Shown here: positions 6,611 to 14,690 of the stretch, one piece after another
Position numbering within the stretch: position 1 is the stretch's first letter
Layout of the letters: the number at the start of each line of letters is the position of its first letter
NCBI GenBank assembly: GCA_031259225.1
Contig: JAIRLT010000049.1
Coordinates: 1 to 20,816 of the forward strand
DNA: 20,816 nucleotides
Direction of reading: 5' to 3'
Source: Prevotellaceae bacterium
GTDB taxonomy: Bacteria; Bacteroidota; Bacteroidia; Bacteroidales; UBA932
Position numbers and translations under genes: made by a program
The notes under the pieces: generated by a model
Told to the model about the DNA's origin: nothing
The model's database searches: none
What the model saw: the letters and a program-made list of their open reading frames with translations, nothing else

Positions 6611-8092
6611 ATGAAATTAGCGGATTTAATAAAAGACTTGCAACCATTGGAAATAAAGGGTATTCCGGCAGTAGAAATTACGTCGTTGGGACTTTATTCG
6701 CAAACAGTAACAAACGGGCAGTTGTTTTTTGCCTTGCGCGGAGAGAAAACAGACGGGCATCGCTTTATTGCAGACGCCACAGCGAAAGGCGCTGTAGCTG
6801 TTGTGTGCGAACAATTACCCGAAAAGCAGGAAGAAAAAGTTTGTTATATAGTAGTGAAAAATACGCATGCGGCAATGGGAAAAATAGCAGCGGCGTTCTA
6901 TGGCAATCCTTCGAAACACCTGCAATTAGTAGGAATAACGGGTACTAATGGAAAAACCACTACTGTAACATTGTTGTACCGCTTGTTCCGTGCGTTGGGC
7001 TACAAAGTCGGATTGTTATCGACGGTAACTAATTTCATTGATAACATGGAAATCCCTGCTACGCATACTACGCCCGATGCCATTACCTTAAATAAATTGT
7101 TGGCGGAAATGGTGCATGCCGGTTGCGCTTATTGTTTTATGGAAGTTAGTTCACATGCTATCGTACAGGAACGGATTGCCGGGTTGCACTTTGCCGGCGC
7201 GCTGTTCAGCAACATTACGCACGACCATCTCGACTATCACAAAACATTCGGCGAGTACATTCGTGCCAAGAAACTATTTTTCGATAACTTGCCGGGAACT
7301 GCCTTTGCGCTGGTGAATGCGGACGATAAGAATAGCCGCGTGATGATACAAAACACCAAAGCAAAAGTAAAGACCTATGCGCTGCATACCTTGGCGGACT
7401 TCCATTGCCGGATAATCGAAAAATCGTTTGAAGGAATGCAGTTACTAATCAATAATACGGAAGTATGGACGCCATTTATCGGCGTGTTCAATGCCTACAA
7501 TTTATTATTGGTTTACGCAACCGCACAATTGCTGGGTGTGGAAAAAAATGAAGCCTTGCGCTTGTTGAGCGCGATGGGGTCTGTTGCCGGTCGTTTTGAA
7601 AAGGTATATGGGACACAGCTAACGGAACAAAAACAACCATTAACCGTAATCGTCGATTATGCGCACACGCCTGACGCGTTACAAAATGTATTGAATACCA
7701 TTAACGACATCCGTCGCGATGAAGAGTTAATTACCGTTGTCGGCTGCGGCGGAAACCGCGATGCGGCAAAGCGTCCGGTGATGGCGCGCATTGCGGCGGA
7801 CAACAGCAATAAAACTATTTTCACCTCCGACAATCCACGTTTTGAAGAACCGGACGCTATTTTAGCGGACATGAAAGCAGGACTGGATACTGCGCAACGA
7901 AGTAAATCGCTATTCATTACCGACCGCCGTGAAGCTATCCATACCGCATTGATGCTGGCGCAATCCGGCAATGCCATTGTATTGATTGCTGGAAAAGGGC
8001 ATGAAACTTATCAGGAAATAAAAGGCAAGCGAACACATTTCGACGATAAAGAAACGGCTCGTGAATTATTGCACGAACTTGAAACGAATTGA
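6611..8092 (+). CDS. murE: UDP-MurNAc-Ala-Glu:meso-diaminopimelate ligase MurE
   Basis: A 493-residue Mur ligase with the three expected domains: N-terminal UDP-binding domain, central ATPase with the P-loop G108-ITGTNGKTTT, and C-terminal domain. The motif D407-N-P-R410 is the signature for meso-diaminopimelate as the third amino acid (lysine-adding enzymes carry a different motif). 'YIRAKKLFFDNL' contains the lysine expected to be carbamylated. The enzyme works in the cytoplasm after MurD. The ATG at 6611 is clear, and the stop is 17 bp before the preferred mraY start. Confidence 0.96.
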   Translation: MKLADLIKDLQPLEIKGIPAVEITSLGLYSQTVTNGQLFFALRGEKTDGHRFIADATAKGAVAVVCEQLPEKQEEKVCYIVVKNTHAAMGKIAAAFYGNPSKHLQLVGITGTNGKTTTVTLLYRLFRALGYKVGLLSTVTNFIDNMEIPATHTTPDAITLNKLLAEMVHAGCAYCFMEVSSHAIVQERIAGLHFAGALFSNITHDHLDYHKTFGEYIRAKKLFFDNLPGTAFALVNADDKNSRVMIQNTKAKVKTYALHTLADFHCRIIEKSFEGMQLLINNTEVWTPFIGVFNAYNLLLVYATAQLLGVEKNEALRLLSAMGSVAGRFEKVYGTQLTEQKQPLTVIVDYAHTPDALQNVLNTINDIRRDEELITVVGCGGNRDAAKRPVMARIAADNSNKTIFTSDNPRFEEPDAILADMKAGLDTAQRSKSLFITDRREAIHTALMLAQSGNAIVLIAGKGHETYQEIKGKRTHFDDKETARELLHELETN

Positions 8093-8109
8093 AATTTGAA
8101 TTTAGTTAT

Positions 8110-9396
8110 ATGTTATATCATTTGTTTAAATATTTAGGTACACACTTTGATTTCCCCGGCGCGGGATTATTTCACTATTTGTCGTTCCGTTCGGCGGTAG
8201 CTATTATGTTGGCATTGCTTATTACTTTGCTTTTAGGTAAGCGTATCATCAGCTTGCTGCAACGGAAACAGATTGGTGAAGATATTCGCGACCTGGGGCT
8301 GGAAAGACAGTTACAGAAAAAAGGAACGCCTACAATGGGCGGGATTATTATCCTGTCGGCTATTTTGATCCCTATTTTATTAGTATGCAACCTTACTAAT
8401 GTATATATTTTGTTAATGATTGTAACGCTTGTTTGGCTTGGGGCTATTGGCTTTCTGGATGACTATATAAAAGTGTTCAAGAAAAACAAACAGGGATTAC
8501 AAGGACGATTCAAAATTATTGGACAAATAGGATTGGGCGTTATCGTAGCAACGACCATGTTTTTTTGCGACGACATCGTAGTCCGCCAGCATGTGCCGCA
8601 AATGACACCCAATGCATACGAGGAAATAATTATCGAAAGTAACAACGAAAAACGGATATATGTCAATGATGTCAAAACTACTCAAACAAGTATTCCTTTT
8701 GTGAAAGAAAACGAATTTGACTACGAATGGTTGTCGCCTTGGGATGGCGCGGCAGGCAAGACTGTCGGGTGGTTGCTTTACAGTTTGATTATTATTTTCA
8801 TTATTATGGCAGTGTCCAATGGCGCTAACCTTACCGACGGGATGGATGGTCTTGCTTCCGGCGTTTCTATTGTGATTGGCACGACATTGGGCATATTGGC
8901 TTATCTTTCGGGAAATATTATTTATGCGGATTACTTGAATATAATGTACATCCCGAACACCGGCGAATTGGTGGTATTTATGGCGGCATTTATTGGCGCA
9001 CTGGTAGGCTTTTTGTGGTACAATTCCTATCCGGCGCAGGTATTTATGGGTGATACGGGAAGCTTGGCGATTGGCGGTATCATTGCTGTTTTTGCCATTG
9101 TTATCCGCAAAGAATTATTGATCCCTGTTTTGTGTGGAATTTTCTTTGTCGAAAGTGTGTCGGTGGTTATACAAACACTGTACTTTAATTATACTAAACG
9201 GAAATATGGCGAAGGGCGGCGCGTATTTAAGATGTCGCCGTTGCATCATCATTTTCAAAAACCCGGTCATGCAGGCATTGTAGCGCTTATTCAAAAACCG
9301 TTACAGCCATTGCCCGAAGCCAAAATTGTAACACGTTTCTGGATTGTGGCGGTATGGTTGGCTGTAATAACAATCGTAACATTGAAAGTTAGGTAA
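8110..9396 (+). CDS. mraY: Phospho-MurNAc-pentapeptide transferase MraY
   Basis: A 428-residue integral membrane protein with about ten hydrophobic helices. Conserved polyprenyl-phosphate transferase blocks are present: 'GTPTMGG' , 'GFLDDYIKVFKKNKQGL' (catalytic Asp pair and Mg binding), 'NLTDGMDGLASG' and the C-terminal 'HHHFQKPG'. A long extra-membrane insertion of about 60 residues (roughly 157-218) between helices is normal for Bacteroidetes MraY. It makes lipid I from UDP-MurNAc-pentapeptide and undecaprenyl phosphate. A TTG at 8089, overlapping the murE stop, is in frame, but the ATG at 8110 gives the usual N-terminus (MLYHLFKYL). Confidence 0.96.
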   Translation: MLYHLFKYLGTHFDFPGAGLFHYLSFRSAVAIMLALLITLLLGKRIISLLQRKQIGEDIRDLGLERQLQKKGTPTMGGIIILSAILIPILLVCNLTNVYILLMIVTLVWLGAIGFLDDYIKVFKKNKQGLQGRFKIIGQIGLGVIVATTMFFCDDIVVRQHVPQMTPNAYEEIIIESNNEKRIYVNDVKTTQTSIPFVKENEFDYEWLSPWDGAAGKTVGWLLYSLIIIFIIMAVSNGANLTDGMDGLASGVSIVIGTTLGILAYLSGNIIYADYLNIMYIPNTGELVVFMAAFIGALVGFLWYNSYPAQVFMGDTGSLAIGGIIAVFAIVIRKELLIPVLCGIFFVESVSVVIQTLYFNYTKRKYGEGRRVFKMSPLHHHFQKPGHAGIVALIQKPLQPLPEAKIVTRFWIVAVWLAVITIVTLKVR

Positions 9397-9410
9397 AAAG
9401 GAAAGTAAAA

Positions 9411-10745
9411 ATGAAAAAAATTGTCGTTCTCGGCGGTGGGGAAAGCGGTGTAGGAGCAGCGGTATTGGCGCAAGTAAAAGGAAATAATGTTTTCCTGTCC
9501 GATACGGGCATGCTCAAAGAACCTTTCCGTCAAACGTTGCAGCAATATCAAATTGCTTTTGAAGAAGGAAAACATACGGAAGAACACATTTTAGACGCCG
9601 ACGAAGTGATTAAAAGTCCCGGTATTCCCGATAAAGCGCCGGTAGTACAAAAATTATTGGCAAAAGGCGTGCCGGTTATTTCCGAAATCGAATTTGCCGG
9701 GCGTTACTGCAACGCCAAGAAAATTTGCATCACCGGAAGCAATGGGAAAACCACTACCACCTCCATTATTTACTTCCTGCTGCAAAAAGCAGGATTGAAC
9801 GTCGGGCTGGCGGGCAACATCGGCAGTAGCTACGCTTACCAGGTAGCTACGGGGAAACACGATTATTATGTAATTGAATTAAGCAGTTTCCAATTGGACG
9901 GCATGTTCGACTTTAAGGCGGATATTGCGGTATTATTAAATATTACGCCGGATCATTTAGACCGTTATGATTATAACATGGAAAATTATATACGGGCGAA
10001 GTTCCGCATTACGCAAAACATGTCGAAAGAAGATTGTTTTATTTTCTGCTCGGATGATGAAGTAACAATGTCGCACTTGAACCAAATTGTGTTGAAAGCG
10101 CAGTTGTTGCCGCTCTCGCAAACGGAAAAAATAAACCGGGGCGCGTACGCTATTGATGAATATTTGCATGCGCAATACCAAGAAGACGAATTTTCGATGT
10201 TGATTGAAGAATTGGCATTACAGGGGAAACATAATATTTATAATTCAATGGCGGCGGCGGTGGCGGGACAGGTATTGAATGTACGCAACGAAATTATCCG
10301 TGAAAGCCTGGTCACATTCAAAGGCGTGGAACACCGGTTAGAGCCGGTGCTGAAAGTACGCGATGTATTGTACATCAACGACAGCAAGGCTACAAACGTA
10401 AACTCGGCATGGTATGCGCTGGAAAGCATGAAAACAAAAGTCGTATGGATTGCCGGCGGCACAGATAAAGGAAATAATTATACGGATCTGTACGGATTGG
10501 TGGAAGAGAAAGTAAAAGCTATCATTTGCCTGGGCATAGATAATGAAAAATTACATACCAACTTTGAAAACAAAGTACCGGTAATGTATGACGTACGCTC
10601 CATGAACGACGCCGTAAAAATAGCTTACGGATTGGCGGAACCCGGCGAAACGGTACTGCTATCCCCTGCTTGCGCCAGTTTTGATTTATTCAAAAACTTT
10701 GAAGACCGCGGCAGGCAATTCAAAGAAGCCGTGAGAAACTTATAG
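9411..10745 (+). CDS. murD: UDP-MurNAc-L-alanine:D-glutamate ligase MurD
   Basis: A 444-residue Mur ligase of normal length. It begins with a Rossmann-like N-terminal domain ('VVLGGGESGVGAAVLA'), then the P-loop T108-GSNGKTTTTS, 'ELSSFQLDG', 'ITPDHLDRYD', and the C-terminal 'FKGVEHRLEPV' and 'NDSKATN' blocks. It adds D-glutamate to UDP-MurNAc-L-Ala. A purine-rich stretch (AAAAGGAAAG) lies just before the ATG. It is the last gene of the repeat-free half of the cluster: its stop at 10743-10745 is followed after 1 bp by a 7-bp repeat array. Confidence 0.96.
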   Translation: MKKIVVLGGGESGVGAAVLAQVKGNNVFLSDTGMLKEPFRQTLQQYQIAFEEGKHTEEHILDADEVIKSPGIPDKAPVVQKLLAKGVPVISEIEFAGRYCNAKKICITGSNGKTTTTSIIYFLLQKAGLNVGLAGNIGSSYAYQVATGKHDYYVIELSSFQLDGMFDFKADIAVLLNITPDHLDRYDYNMENYIRAKFRITQNMSKEDCFIFCSDDEVTMSHLNQIVLKAQLLPLSQTEKINRGAYAIDEYLHAQYQEDEFSMLIEELALQGKHNIYNSMAAAVAGQVLNVRNEIIRESLVTFKGVEHRLEPVLKVRDVLYINDSKATNVNSAWYALESMKTKVVWIAGGTDKGNNYTDLYGLVEEKVKAIICLGIDNEKLHTNFENKVPVMYDVRSMNDAVKIAYGLAEPGETVLLSPACASFDLFKNFEDRGRQFKEAVRNL

Positions 10746-10746
10746 A

Positions 10747-10767
10747 GTGGAGAATGGAGAGTGGAGA
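10747..10767. repeat. 7-bp tandem repeat RTGGAGA, 3 copies
   Basis: GTGGAGA, ATGGAGA, GTGGAGA directly after the murD stop. Together with the array at 11142-11238 it brackets the four-helix-bundle gene. Confidence 0.85.
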
Positions 10768-10785
10768 ATTCAAAATAGAATAAAT

Positions 10786-11142
10786 ATGGAAAATGTTTTG
10801 AGAAATAAGTCGTATCAATTTGCATTGCGAATGATAAAATTATTTAGATATATGTGTGAAAAGCACAAAGAATATATCTTGTCAAAACAAATATTACGTA
10901 GCGGAACTGCAATAGGTGCATTGGTACGGGAGGCGGAACATGCACAATCCAAAGCAGACTTTTTGAATAAAATGAACATAGCGCTTAAAGAGGCAAATGA
11001 AACGGAGTATTGGCTAAGTCTCTTAAAGGATAGTGATTTTTTATCGGAAAAAGAATATAATTCTATCTATGAAAATATCGACGAATTATTGCGATTATTA
11101 GTCAGCATAGTAAAAACAACCAAAACCAGACTCAATAAATAG
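10786..11142 (+). CDS. Four-helix-bundle protein (23S rRNA intervening-sequence / Avd-like family)
   Basis: A 118-residue, mostly helical protein. 'MIKLFRYM', 'LSKQILRSGTAIGALVREAEHAQSKADFLNKMNIALKEANETEYWLSLL' (cut here for description) is the recognisable core of the four-helix-bundle family found inside 23S rRNA intervening sequences and related to the Avd accessory protein of diversity-generating retroelements. These proteins form basic multimers that may bind nucleic acid; their role is unclear. An in-frame GTG at 10747 lies inside the repeat array, so the ATG at 10786 is preferred. This gene is not part of the usual dcw cluster. It is bounded on both sides by RTGGAGA arrays, and its TAG stop overlaps the first unit of the right-hand array, which suggests insertion as a cassette. 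No reverse transcriptase or rRNA is nearby. Confidence 0.85.
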   Translation: MENVLRNKSYQFALRMIKLFRYMCEKHKEYILSKQILRSGTAIGALVREAEHAQSKADFLNKMNIALKEANETEYWLSLLKDSDFLSEKEYNSIYENIDELLRLLVSIVKTTKTRLNK

Positions 11143-11238
11143 TGGAGAATGGAGAGTGGAGAGTGGAGAATGGAGAATGGAGAATGGAGAGTGGAGAGTG
11201 GAGAATGGAGAATGGAGAGGGAGAGTGGAGAATGGAGA
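11142..11238. repeat. 7-bp tandem repeat RTGGAGA, 14 copies, upstream of ftsW
   Basis: Eleven intact units from 11142 to 11218, one unit shortened to 6 bp (GGGAGA, 11219-11224), then two more (11225-11238). Only the first base of each unit varies (A or G). It is in inverted orientation to the array at 11340-11409, so the two can pair around the ftsW start. Confidence 0.9.
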
Positions 11239-11260
11239 ATGAAATATTCAATTTAGCAAA

Positions 11261-12562
11261 ATGACAAGCATCAATAAACATAATACAACTATAGAAGGGA
11301 AAGAAGGGAAAGAAGGGAAAGAACAGAAAGTAGATAATTCTCTACTCTCCACTCTCCATTCTCCATTCTCCACTCTCCACTCTCCACTTTCCACGCTCCA
11401 CGCTCCATTCTTTAAGAGTTTCAGGGGCGATAAGGTCATCTGGCGGATTATTATTGCGCTGTCGCTGGTATCGCTGTTAGTGATTTATTCGTCTACCAGT
11501 TCGCTGGCATACCGGGCGCAAAGTTCCACATTTATGTATTTCCTGAAACAGTTTGCATTTTTTGTGGTCTGCATTTTGATAATTTATGCGGCGCATCTTA
11601 TTTCCATCCGGTGGTACCGAGGGTTGGCAAAGCTGGTGTTTTTCCTTTCTGTGGGGCTACTGTTGCTTACATTCATAAGCGGCATAGGCGTTACGTTTAA
11701 TGAGGGGACACGCTGGGTTAAATTGTTTGGCGTTTCTTTCCAGCCGTCGGAATTTACCAAGTTTGCACTCATATTATACATCGCAAAAGCAGTAGAAGAA
11801 AATAATCTCGGCACTTTCAAAAAGTACTTTTGGCACATACTGTTTCCTACCGGAGCGGTTTGTTTATTATTGATATCCGGGGGCAGCACTTCCGTTGCTT
11901 TATTGTTAGGATTTACCGTTTTTATTATACTGTTCGTCGCAAAAATCCGCAACAGCTATTTATGGAAAACGGCAGGCATCACCCTTGCCACGATAGTCTT
12001 GGCTTTTACCCTTTCCTATGCAACAAAAGACACGAAATATCCGGTCTTTCCGCGCCTGCATAAAATGGTAAAGGAGCGCGTGTGTCCTTTCTTCTCATCC
12101 GGCGATGATAATAAATTCCAGTCGAAGCAGTCAATTATTGCGGTGGCAAGCGGCGGCTTAATCCCCAAAGGTCCCGGGAACAGTACGCAGCGGCATATCT
12201 TGCCGAACGCCTATGACGATTACGTGTACGCCATTATTGTGGAGGAATACGGAATTATAGGCGCAATTATCATCCTGTTCCTGTATTTGATTTTGCTGTA
12301 CCGGGCGGTGGTGATTGCCCGTTCCTGTACGCGGGCATTTGCTATGGTGTCCGTTTTGGGGTTTATGTCGCTAATCGTTTTTCAGGCGATGTTGCACATG
12401 GGCGTTACCGTAGGAATACTTCCGGTTACCGGGCAGACTTTGCCGTTTGTGAGTTTGGGCGGCAGCTCGTTAGTTACAACCGCTTTTGCGCTGGGCATTA
12501 TTTTATCAATAAGCCGTGCAACCGAAGAACGGACAAGCAAAGGGGGAGTGGAGAATGGATAG
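11261..12562 (+). CDS. ftsW: Septal peptidoglycan glycosyltransferase FtsW with repeat-derived tails
   Basis: A 433-residue SEDS protein. The FtsW core starts near residue 53 ('FRGDKVIWRIIIALSLVSLLVIYSS' region) and holds about ten membrane helices, with the family block 'FNEGTRWVKLFGVSFQPSEFTKFAL' near residues 145-169 and the C-terminal 'LPVTGQTLPFVSLGGSS'. It polymerises lipid II at the septum with FtsI. The N-terminal tail is abnormal: residues 12-20 are three EGK units from a 9-bp repeat, and residues 27-50 ('STLHSPF' type units) are encoded by a 7-bp array. I find no ATG, GTG or TTG in frame between that array and the first membrane helix, so the tail seems to be translated from the ATG at 11261. 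The last residues (GVENG) and the stop are also inside a 7-bp array. Confidence 0.93.
   Translation: MTSINKHNTTIEGKEGKEGKEQKVDNSLLSTLHSPFSTLHSPLSTLHAPFFKSFRGDKVIWRIIIALSLVSLLVIYSSTSSLAYRAQSSTFMYFLKQFAFFVVCILIIYAAHLISIRWYRGLAKLVFFLSVGLLLLTFISGIGVTFNEGTRWVKLFGVSFQPSEFTKFALILYIAKAVEENNLGTFKKYFWHILFPTGAVCLLLISGGSTSVALLLGFTVFIILFVAKIRNSYLWKTAGITLATIVLAFTLSYATKDTKYPVFPRLHKMVKERVCPFFSSGDDNKFQSKQSIIAVASGGLIPKGPGNSTQRHILPNAYDDYVYAIIVEEYGIIGAIIILFLYLILLYRAVVIARSCTRAFAMVSVLGFMSLIVFQAMLHMGVTVGILPVTGQTLPFVSLGGSSLVTTAFALGIILSISRATEERTSKGGVENG
11294..11320. repeat. 9-bp tandem repeat GAAGGGAAA, 3 copies, in ftsW
   Basis: Three exact copies encoding Glu-Gly-Lys three times in the N-terminal tail of FtsW. 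Being a multiple of three, copy changes would keep the frame. Confidence 0.85.
11340..11409. repeat. 7-bp tandem repeat CTCCAYT, 10 copies, inside the ftsW coding region
   Basis: Ten units of the reverse complement of RTGGAGA, with a few substitutions (CTCTACT, TTCCACG). It encodes a 7-residue period in FtsW (STLHSPF, STLHSPL, STLHAPF). It is complementary to 11142-11238, with 101 bp between the arms. Confidence 0.9.
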
Positions 12563-12575
12563 TGGAGAATGGAGA
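12548..12575. repeat. 7-bp tandem repeat RTGGAKA, 4 copies, containing the ftsW stop
   Basis: GTGGAGA, ATGGATA, GTGGAGA, ATGGAGA. The ftsW stop TAG (12560-12562) is formed inside this array. Confidence 0.85.
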
Positions 12576-12579
12576 ATGA

Positions 12580-12593
12580 GCTGGCGCGCCAGC
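12580..12593. repeat. 14-bp palindrome GCTGGCGCGCCAGC joining two repeat arrays
   Basis: A perfect 14-bp palindrome between the RTGGAGA array and the GACTTAY array. An identical copy lies at 14942-14955, again between two 7-bp arrays. Confidence 0.85.
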
Positions 12594-12594
12594 C

Positions 12595-12748
12595 GACTTA
12601 CGACTTACGACTTATGACTTATGACTTACGACTTACGACTTACGACTTATGACTTATGACTTACGACTTATGACTTACGACTTATGACTTATGACTTATG
12701 ACTTACGACTTATGACTTATGACTTATGACTTATGACTTATGACTTAT
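12595..12748. repeat. 7-bp tandem repeat GACTTAY, 22 copies, upstream of murG
   Basis: Twenty-two gapless units covering 154 bp; the only variable base is the last (C or T). Because GACTTAT followed by G makes ATG, many units create start codons that run only five codons (MTYDL) to a TGA. The last unit supplies the candidate murG ATG at 12747. The same repeat precedes ftsA. Confidence 0.95.
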
Positions 12749-13904
12749 GACTAAAACAATGAAGAAGCGTAACGAAGGGCTTTTATCCGGGCGCGGAGCG
12801 GCTTCACCGCTGAAAGTCATCATCAGCGGCGGCGGCACGGGCGGGCATATTTATCCGGCGATAGCCATTGCCAATGCCTTACGGCAACGGTGTCCCGGTG
12901 TATCCATCCTGTTTGCCGGCGCGGAGGGACGCATGGAAATGGAAAAAGTCCCGGCGGCAGGTTATGCTATTGCCGGCTTGCCGGTAGCGGGTTTGCAGCG
13001 GAAACGGTGGTGGAAAAACTTTTCGCTGCCTTTCAAATTATGGAAAAGCCTGCGGAAAGCAACGCAAATCATTAACGATTTCCAACCCGGTGTCGTCGTT
13101 GGTGTGGGCGGCTATGCCAGCGCGCCTGTGTTATGGGCGGCGCAACGGAAAAAAATCCCTACCCTTTTGCAGGAACAAAACTCCTACGCCGGCATTGCCA
13201 ATAAACTGCTGGCTAAACGCGCTTCCGCCATTTGTGTTGCCTATGAGGGAATGGAACGGTTTTTCCCCAAAGGGAAAATAATCCTCACCGGAAACCCGGT
13301 GCGGTTCACGAGCCTCCCCCCAACCCCTCCCTTTAGGGAAGGCAAGGGGGGGATTGTCCTGCTGGTGGGGGGCAGTTTGGGAGCGCGCACGCTCAATCAG
13401 TCCATGATACAAGCTTTGCCGGCATTACACGGCAGCGGCGTGCATTTTATCTGGCAAACCGGGAAAGCTTACTTTGAACAGGCGAAAGCCGCCGTAGACG
13501 CCTTAAACAGGGCAAGGGGAACGGAAGACGGTTCACCGTTCACCGTCGTGGATTTTATTTCCCGGATGGACGAAGCGTTTGCGGCTGCCGACGTAGTGGT
13601 TTCCCGCGCCGGCGCAGGAACGATTTCCGAATTATGCGTTGCTGCGAAAGCGTGTGTATTTGTGCCGTCGCCCAACGTCGCCGAAGACCACCAGACAAAG
13701 AATGCACAGGCATTGGTAGCAAAAAACGCCGCCCTCATGGTGCGCGACGACGAGGCAAAAGACCGGTTGTGGACGGTCGTCTTGGAATTGCTGCACGACC
13801 GGGCGCGCATCAAGGAACTGGAAAAAAACATAGCGGCTTTGGCTAAACCCCATGCCGCAGAGGATATCGTAAAGATGATTATAAACTATTCGGTAAACAC
13901 ATAA
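12747..13904 (+). CDS. murG: Lipid II synthase MurG (UDP-GlcNAc transferase) with repeat-derived insert
   Basis: A 385-residue GT-B glycosyltransferase. The N-terminal 'ISGGGTGGHIYPAIAIA' (about 26-42), 'VVVGVGGYASAPVLWAA', 'EQNSYAGIANKLLAKRA', 'LTGNPVR' and 'LLVGGSLGARTLNQ' are the MurG signatures; 'SRAGAGTISEL' belongs to the UDP-GlcNAc site. It converts lipid I to lipid II on the inner membrane face. Residues 189-202 (SLPPTPPFREGKGG), in the linker between the two domains, are encoded by a GC-rich inverted repeat. The ATG at 12747 comes from the last unit of the 7-bp array; the ATG at 12759 (MKKRNEG) is an equally good start. Confidence 0.94.
   Translation: MTKTMKKRNEGLLSGRGAASPLKVIISGGGTGGHIYPAIAIANALRQRCPGVSILFAGAEGRMEMEKVPAAGYAIAGLPVAGLQRKRWWKNFSLPFKLWKSLRKATQIINDFQPGVVVGVGGYASAPVLWAAQRKKIPTLLQEQNSYAGIANKLLAKRASAICVAYEGMERFFPKGKIILTGNPVRFTSLPPTPPFREGKGGIVLLVGGSLGARTLNQSMIQALPALHGSGVHFIWQTGKAYFEQAKAAVDALNRARGTEDGSPFTVVDFISRMDEAFAAADVVVSRAGAGTISELCVAAKACVFVPSPNVAEDHQTKNAQALVAKNAALMVRDDEAKDRLWTVVLELLHDRARIKELEKNIAALAKPHAAEDIVKMIINYSVNT
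13314..13352. repeat. GC-rich imperfect inverted repeat inserted in frame in murG
   Basis: C-rich left half and G-rich right half around TTTA, with an inner CCTCCC/GGGAAGG stem. It resembles the GC-rich hairpins around the murC start (CCCCCTTCGGGGG type). It lies exactly in the interdomain linker of MurG and keeps the frame. Confidence 0.65.
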
Positions 13905-13916
13905 AATCACATTGCA

Positions 13917-14654
13917 ATGTCTACACTGGCATCAAAAGATATGGTATTGGTGGAACTCCGCGAAAACAAACTGACCGGCAGACCGGATGATTTCTACGGG
14001 CGGGTAGTGAACCGCGCTTCCATAACCGAAGAAAAACTCATTGAACGCGTTGTCGGCAAAGGGTCGGACATCAGCGCCATTACCCTCAGGGCGGCTTACC
14101 ACTTGCTGAAAGAAGAAGCCCTCCAAGCCCTTGTTTGCGGCGATATCGTTGATTTCGGACTGGGGCGCATTTTCCTCCGCGCCGAAGGCGTCTTCGAGAG
14201 TAGCAGCGCCGACTGGAACCCGGAAGAACACAGATTGTCGGCACACATAGCGCCCTCAAAAAAACTCCGGGAAACATTGAAAAACACCCCTGTTAAAATC
14301 TTCGGGAAAGCGCCGGACAAGCATGGGATCAACGCCGTTACCGATATAACTACCGGCGAAACGAACCGGCTGCTTACGCGCGGCTGCATAGCCCGTATCA
14401 CGGGACGGATGATAAAAATCGCCGGCAACCTGTCCGGCATAGGGCTTTGGCTGACCAACCATGCGACCGGTGAAAAATACCCTGTTCCCCCGAATGCCAT
14501 TGGCGTAAACCTGCCGTCCGAATTATATTTCACCACGCCCGACACGTTGCCGCCCGGCGGTTACACCCTGTGCATTGTTACGCAGTTTACACCGGGCAGG
14601 TTATTGATCACGCCCTGCACCATTCCCTTATCGCATGTATTGGATGTTATTTAA
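13917..14654 (+). CDS. HU-like DNA-binding domain / DUF4469 protein
   Basis: A 245-residue protein. Residues about 1-125 resemble the HU/IHF-type DNA-binding domain of Bacteroidetes ('FYGRVVNRASITEEKLIERVVGKGSDISAITLRAA' region, then 'IVDFGLGRIFLRAEG'). Residues about 130-232 form the DUF4469 domain, a beta-sandwich-like segment ('GCIARITGRMIKIAG', 'PPNAIGVNLPSELYF', 'LPPGGYTLCIVTQF'). Such proteins are usually scattered in Bacteroidetes genomes and thought to bind DNA; I know of no assigned role in cell division. It starts 12 bp after murG, in the same direction, so it is probably co-transcribed. It is not a normal dcw member. Nine palindromic 23-bp repeats begin 37 bp after its stop. Confidence 0.85.
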   Translation: MSTLASKDMVLVELRENKLTGRPDDFYGRVVNRASITEEKLIERVVGKGSDISAITLRAAYHLLKEEALQALVCGDIVDFGLGRIFLRAEGVFESSSADWNPEEHRLSAHIAPSKKLRETLKNTPVKIFGKAPDKHGINAVTDITTGETNRLLTRGCIARITGRMIKIAGNLSGIGLWLTNHATGEKYPVPPNAIGVNLPSELYFTTPDTLPPGGYTLCIVTQFTPGRLLITPCTIPLSHVLDVI

Positions 14655-14690
14655 CCATCATATAATGAACTTACCGGACGCCATGGGTAA

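Noticed and set aside
10747..11142. Complete diversity-generating retroelement, suggested by the Avd-like four-helix protein
   Set aside because: No reverse transcriptase, template repeat or variable repeat is visible in the window.
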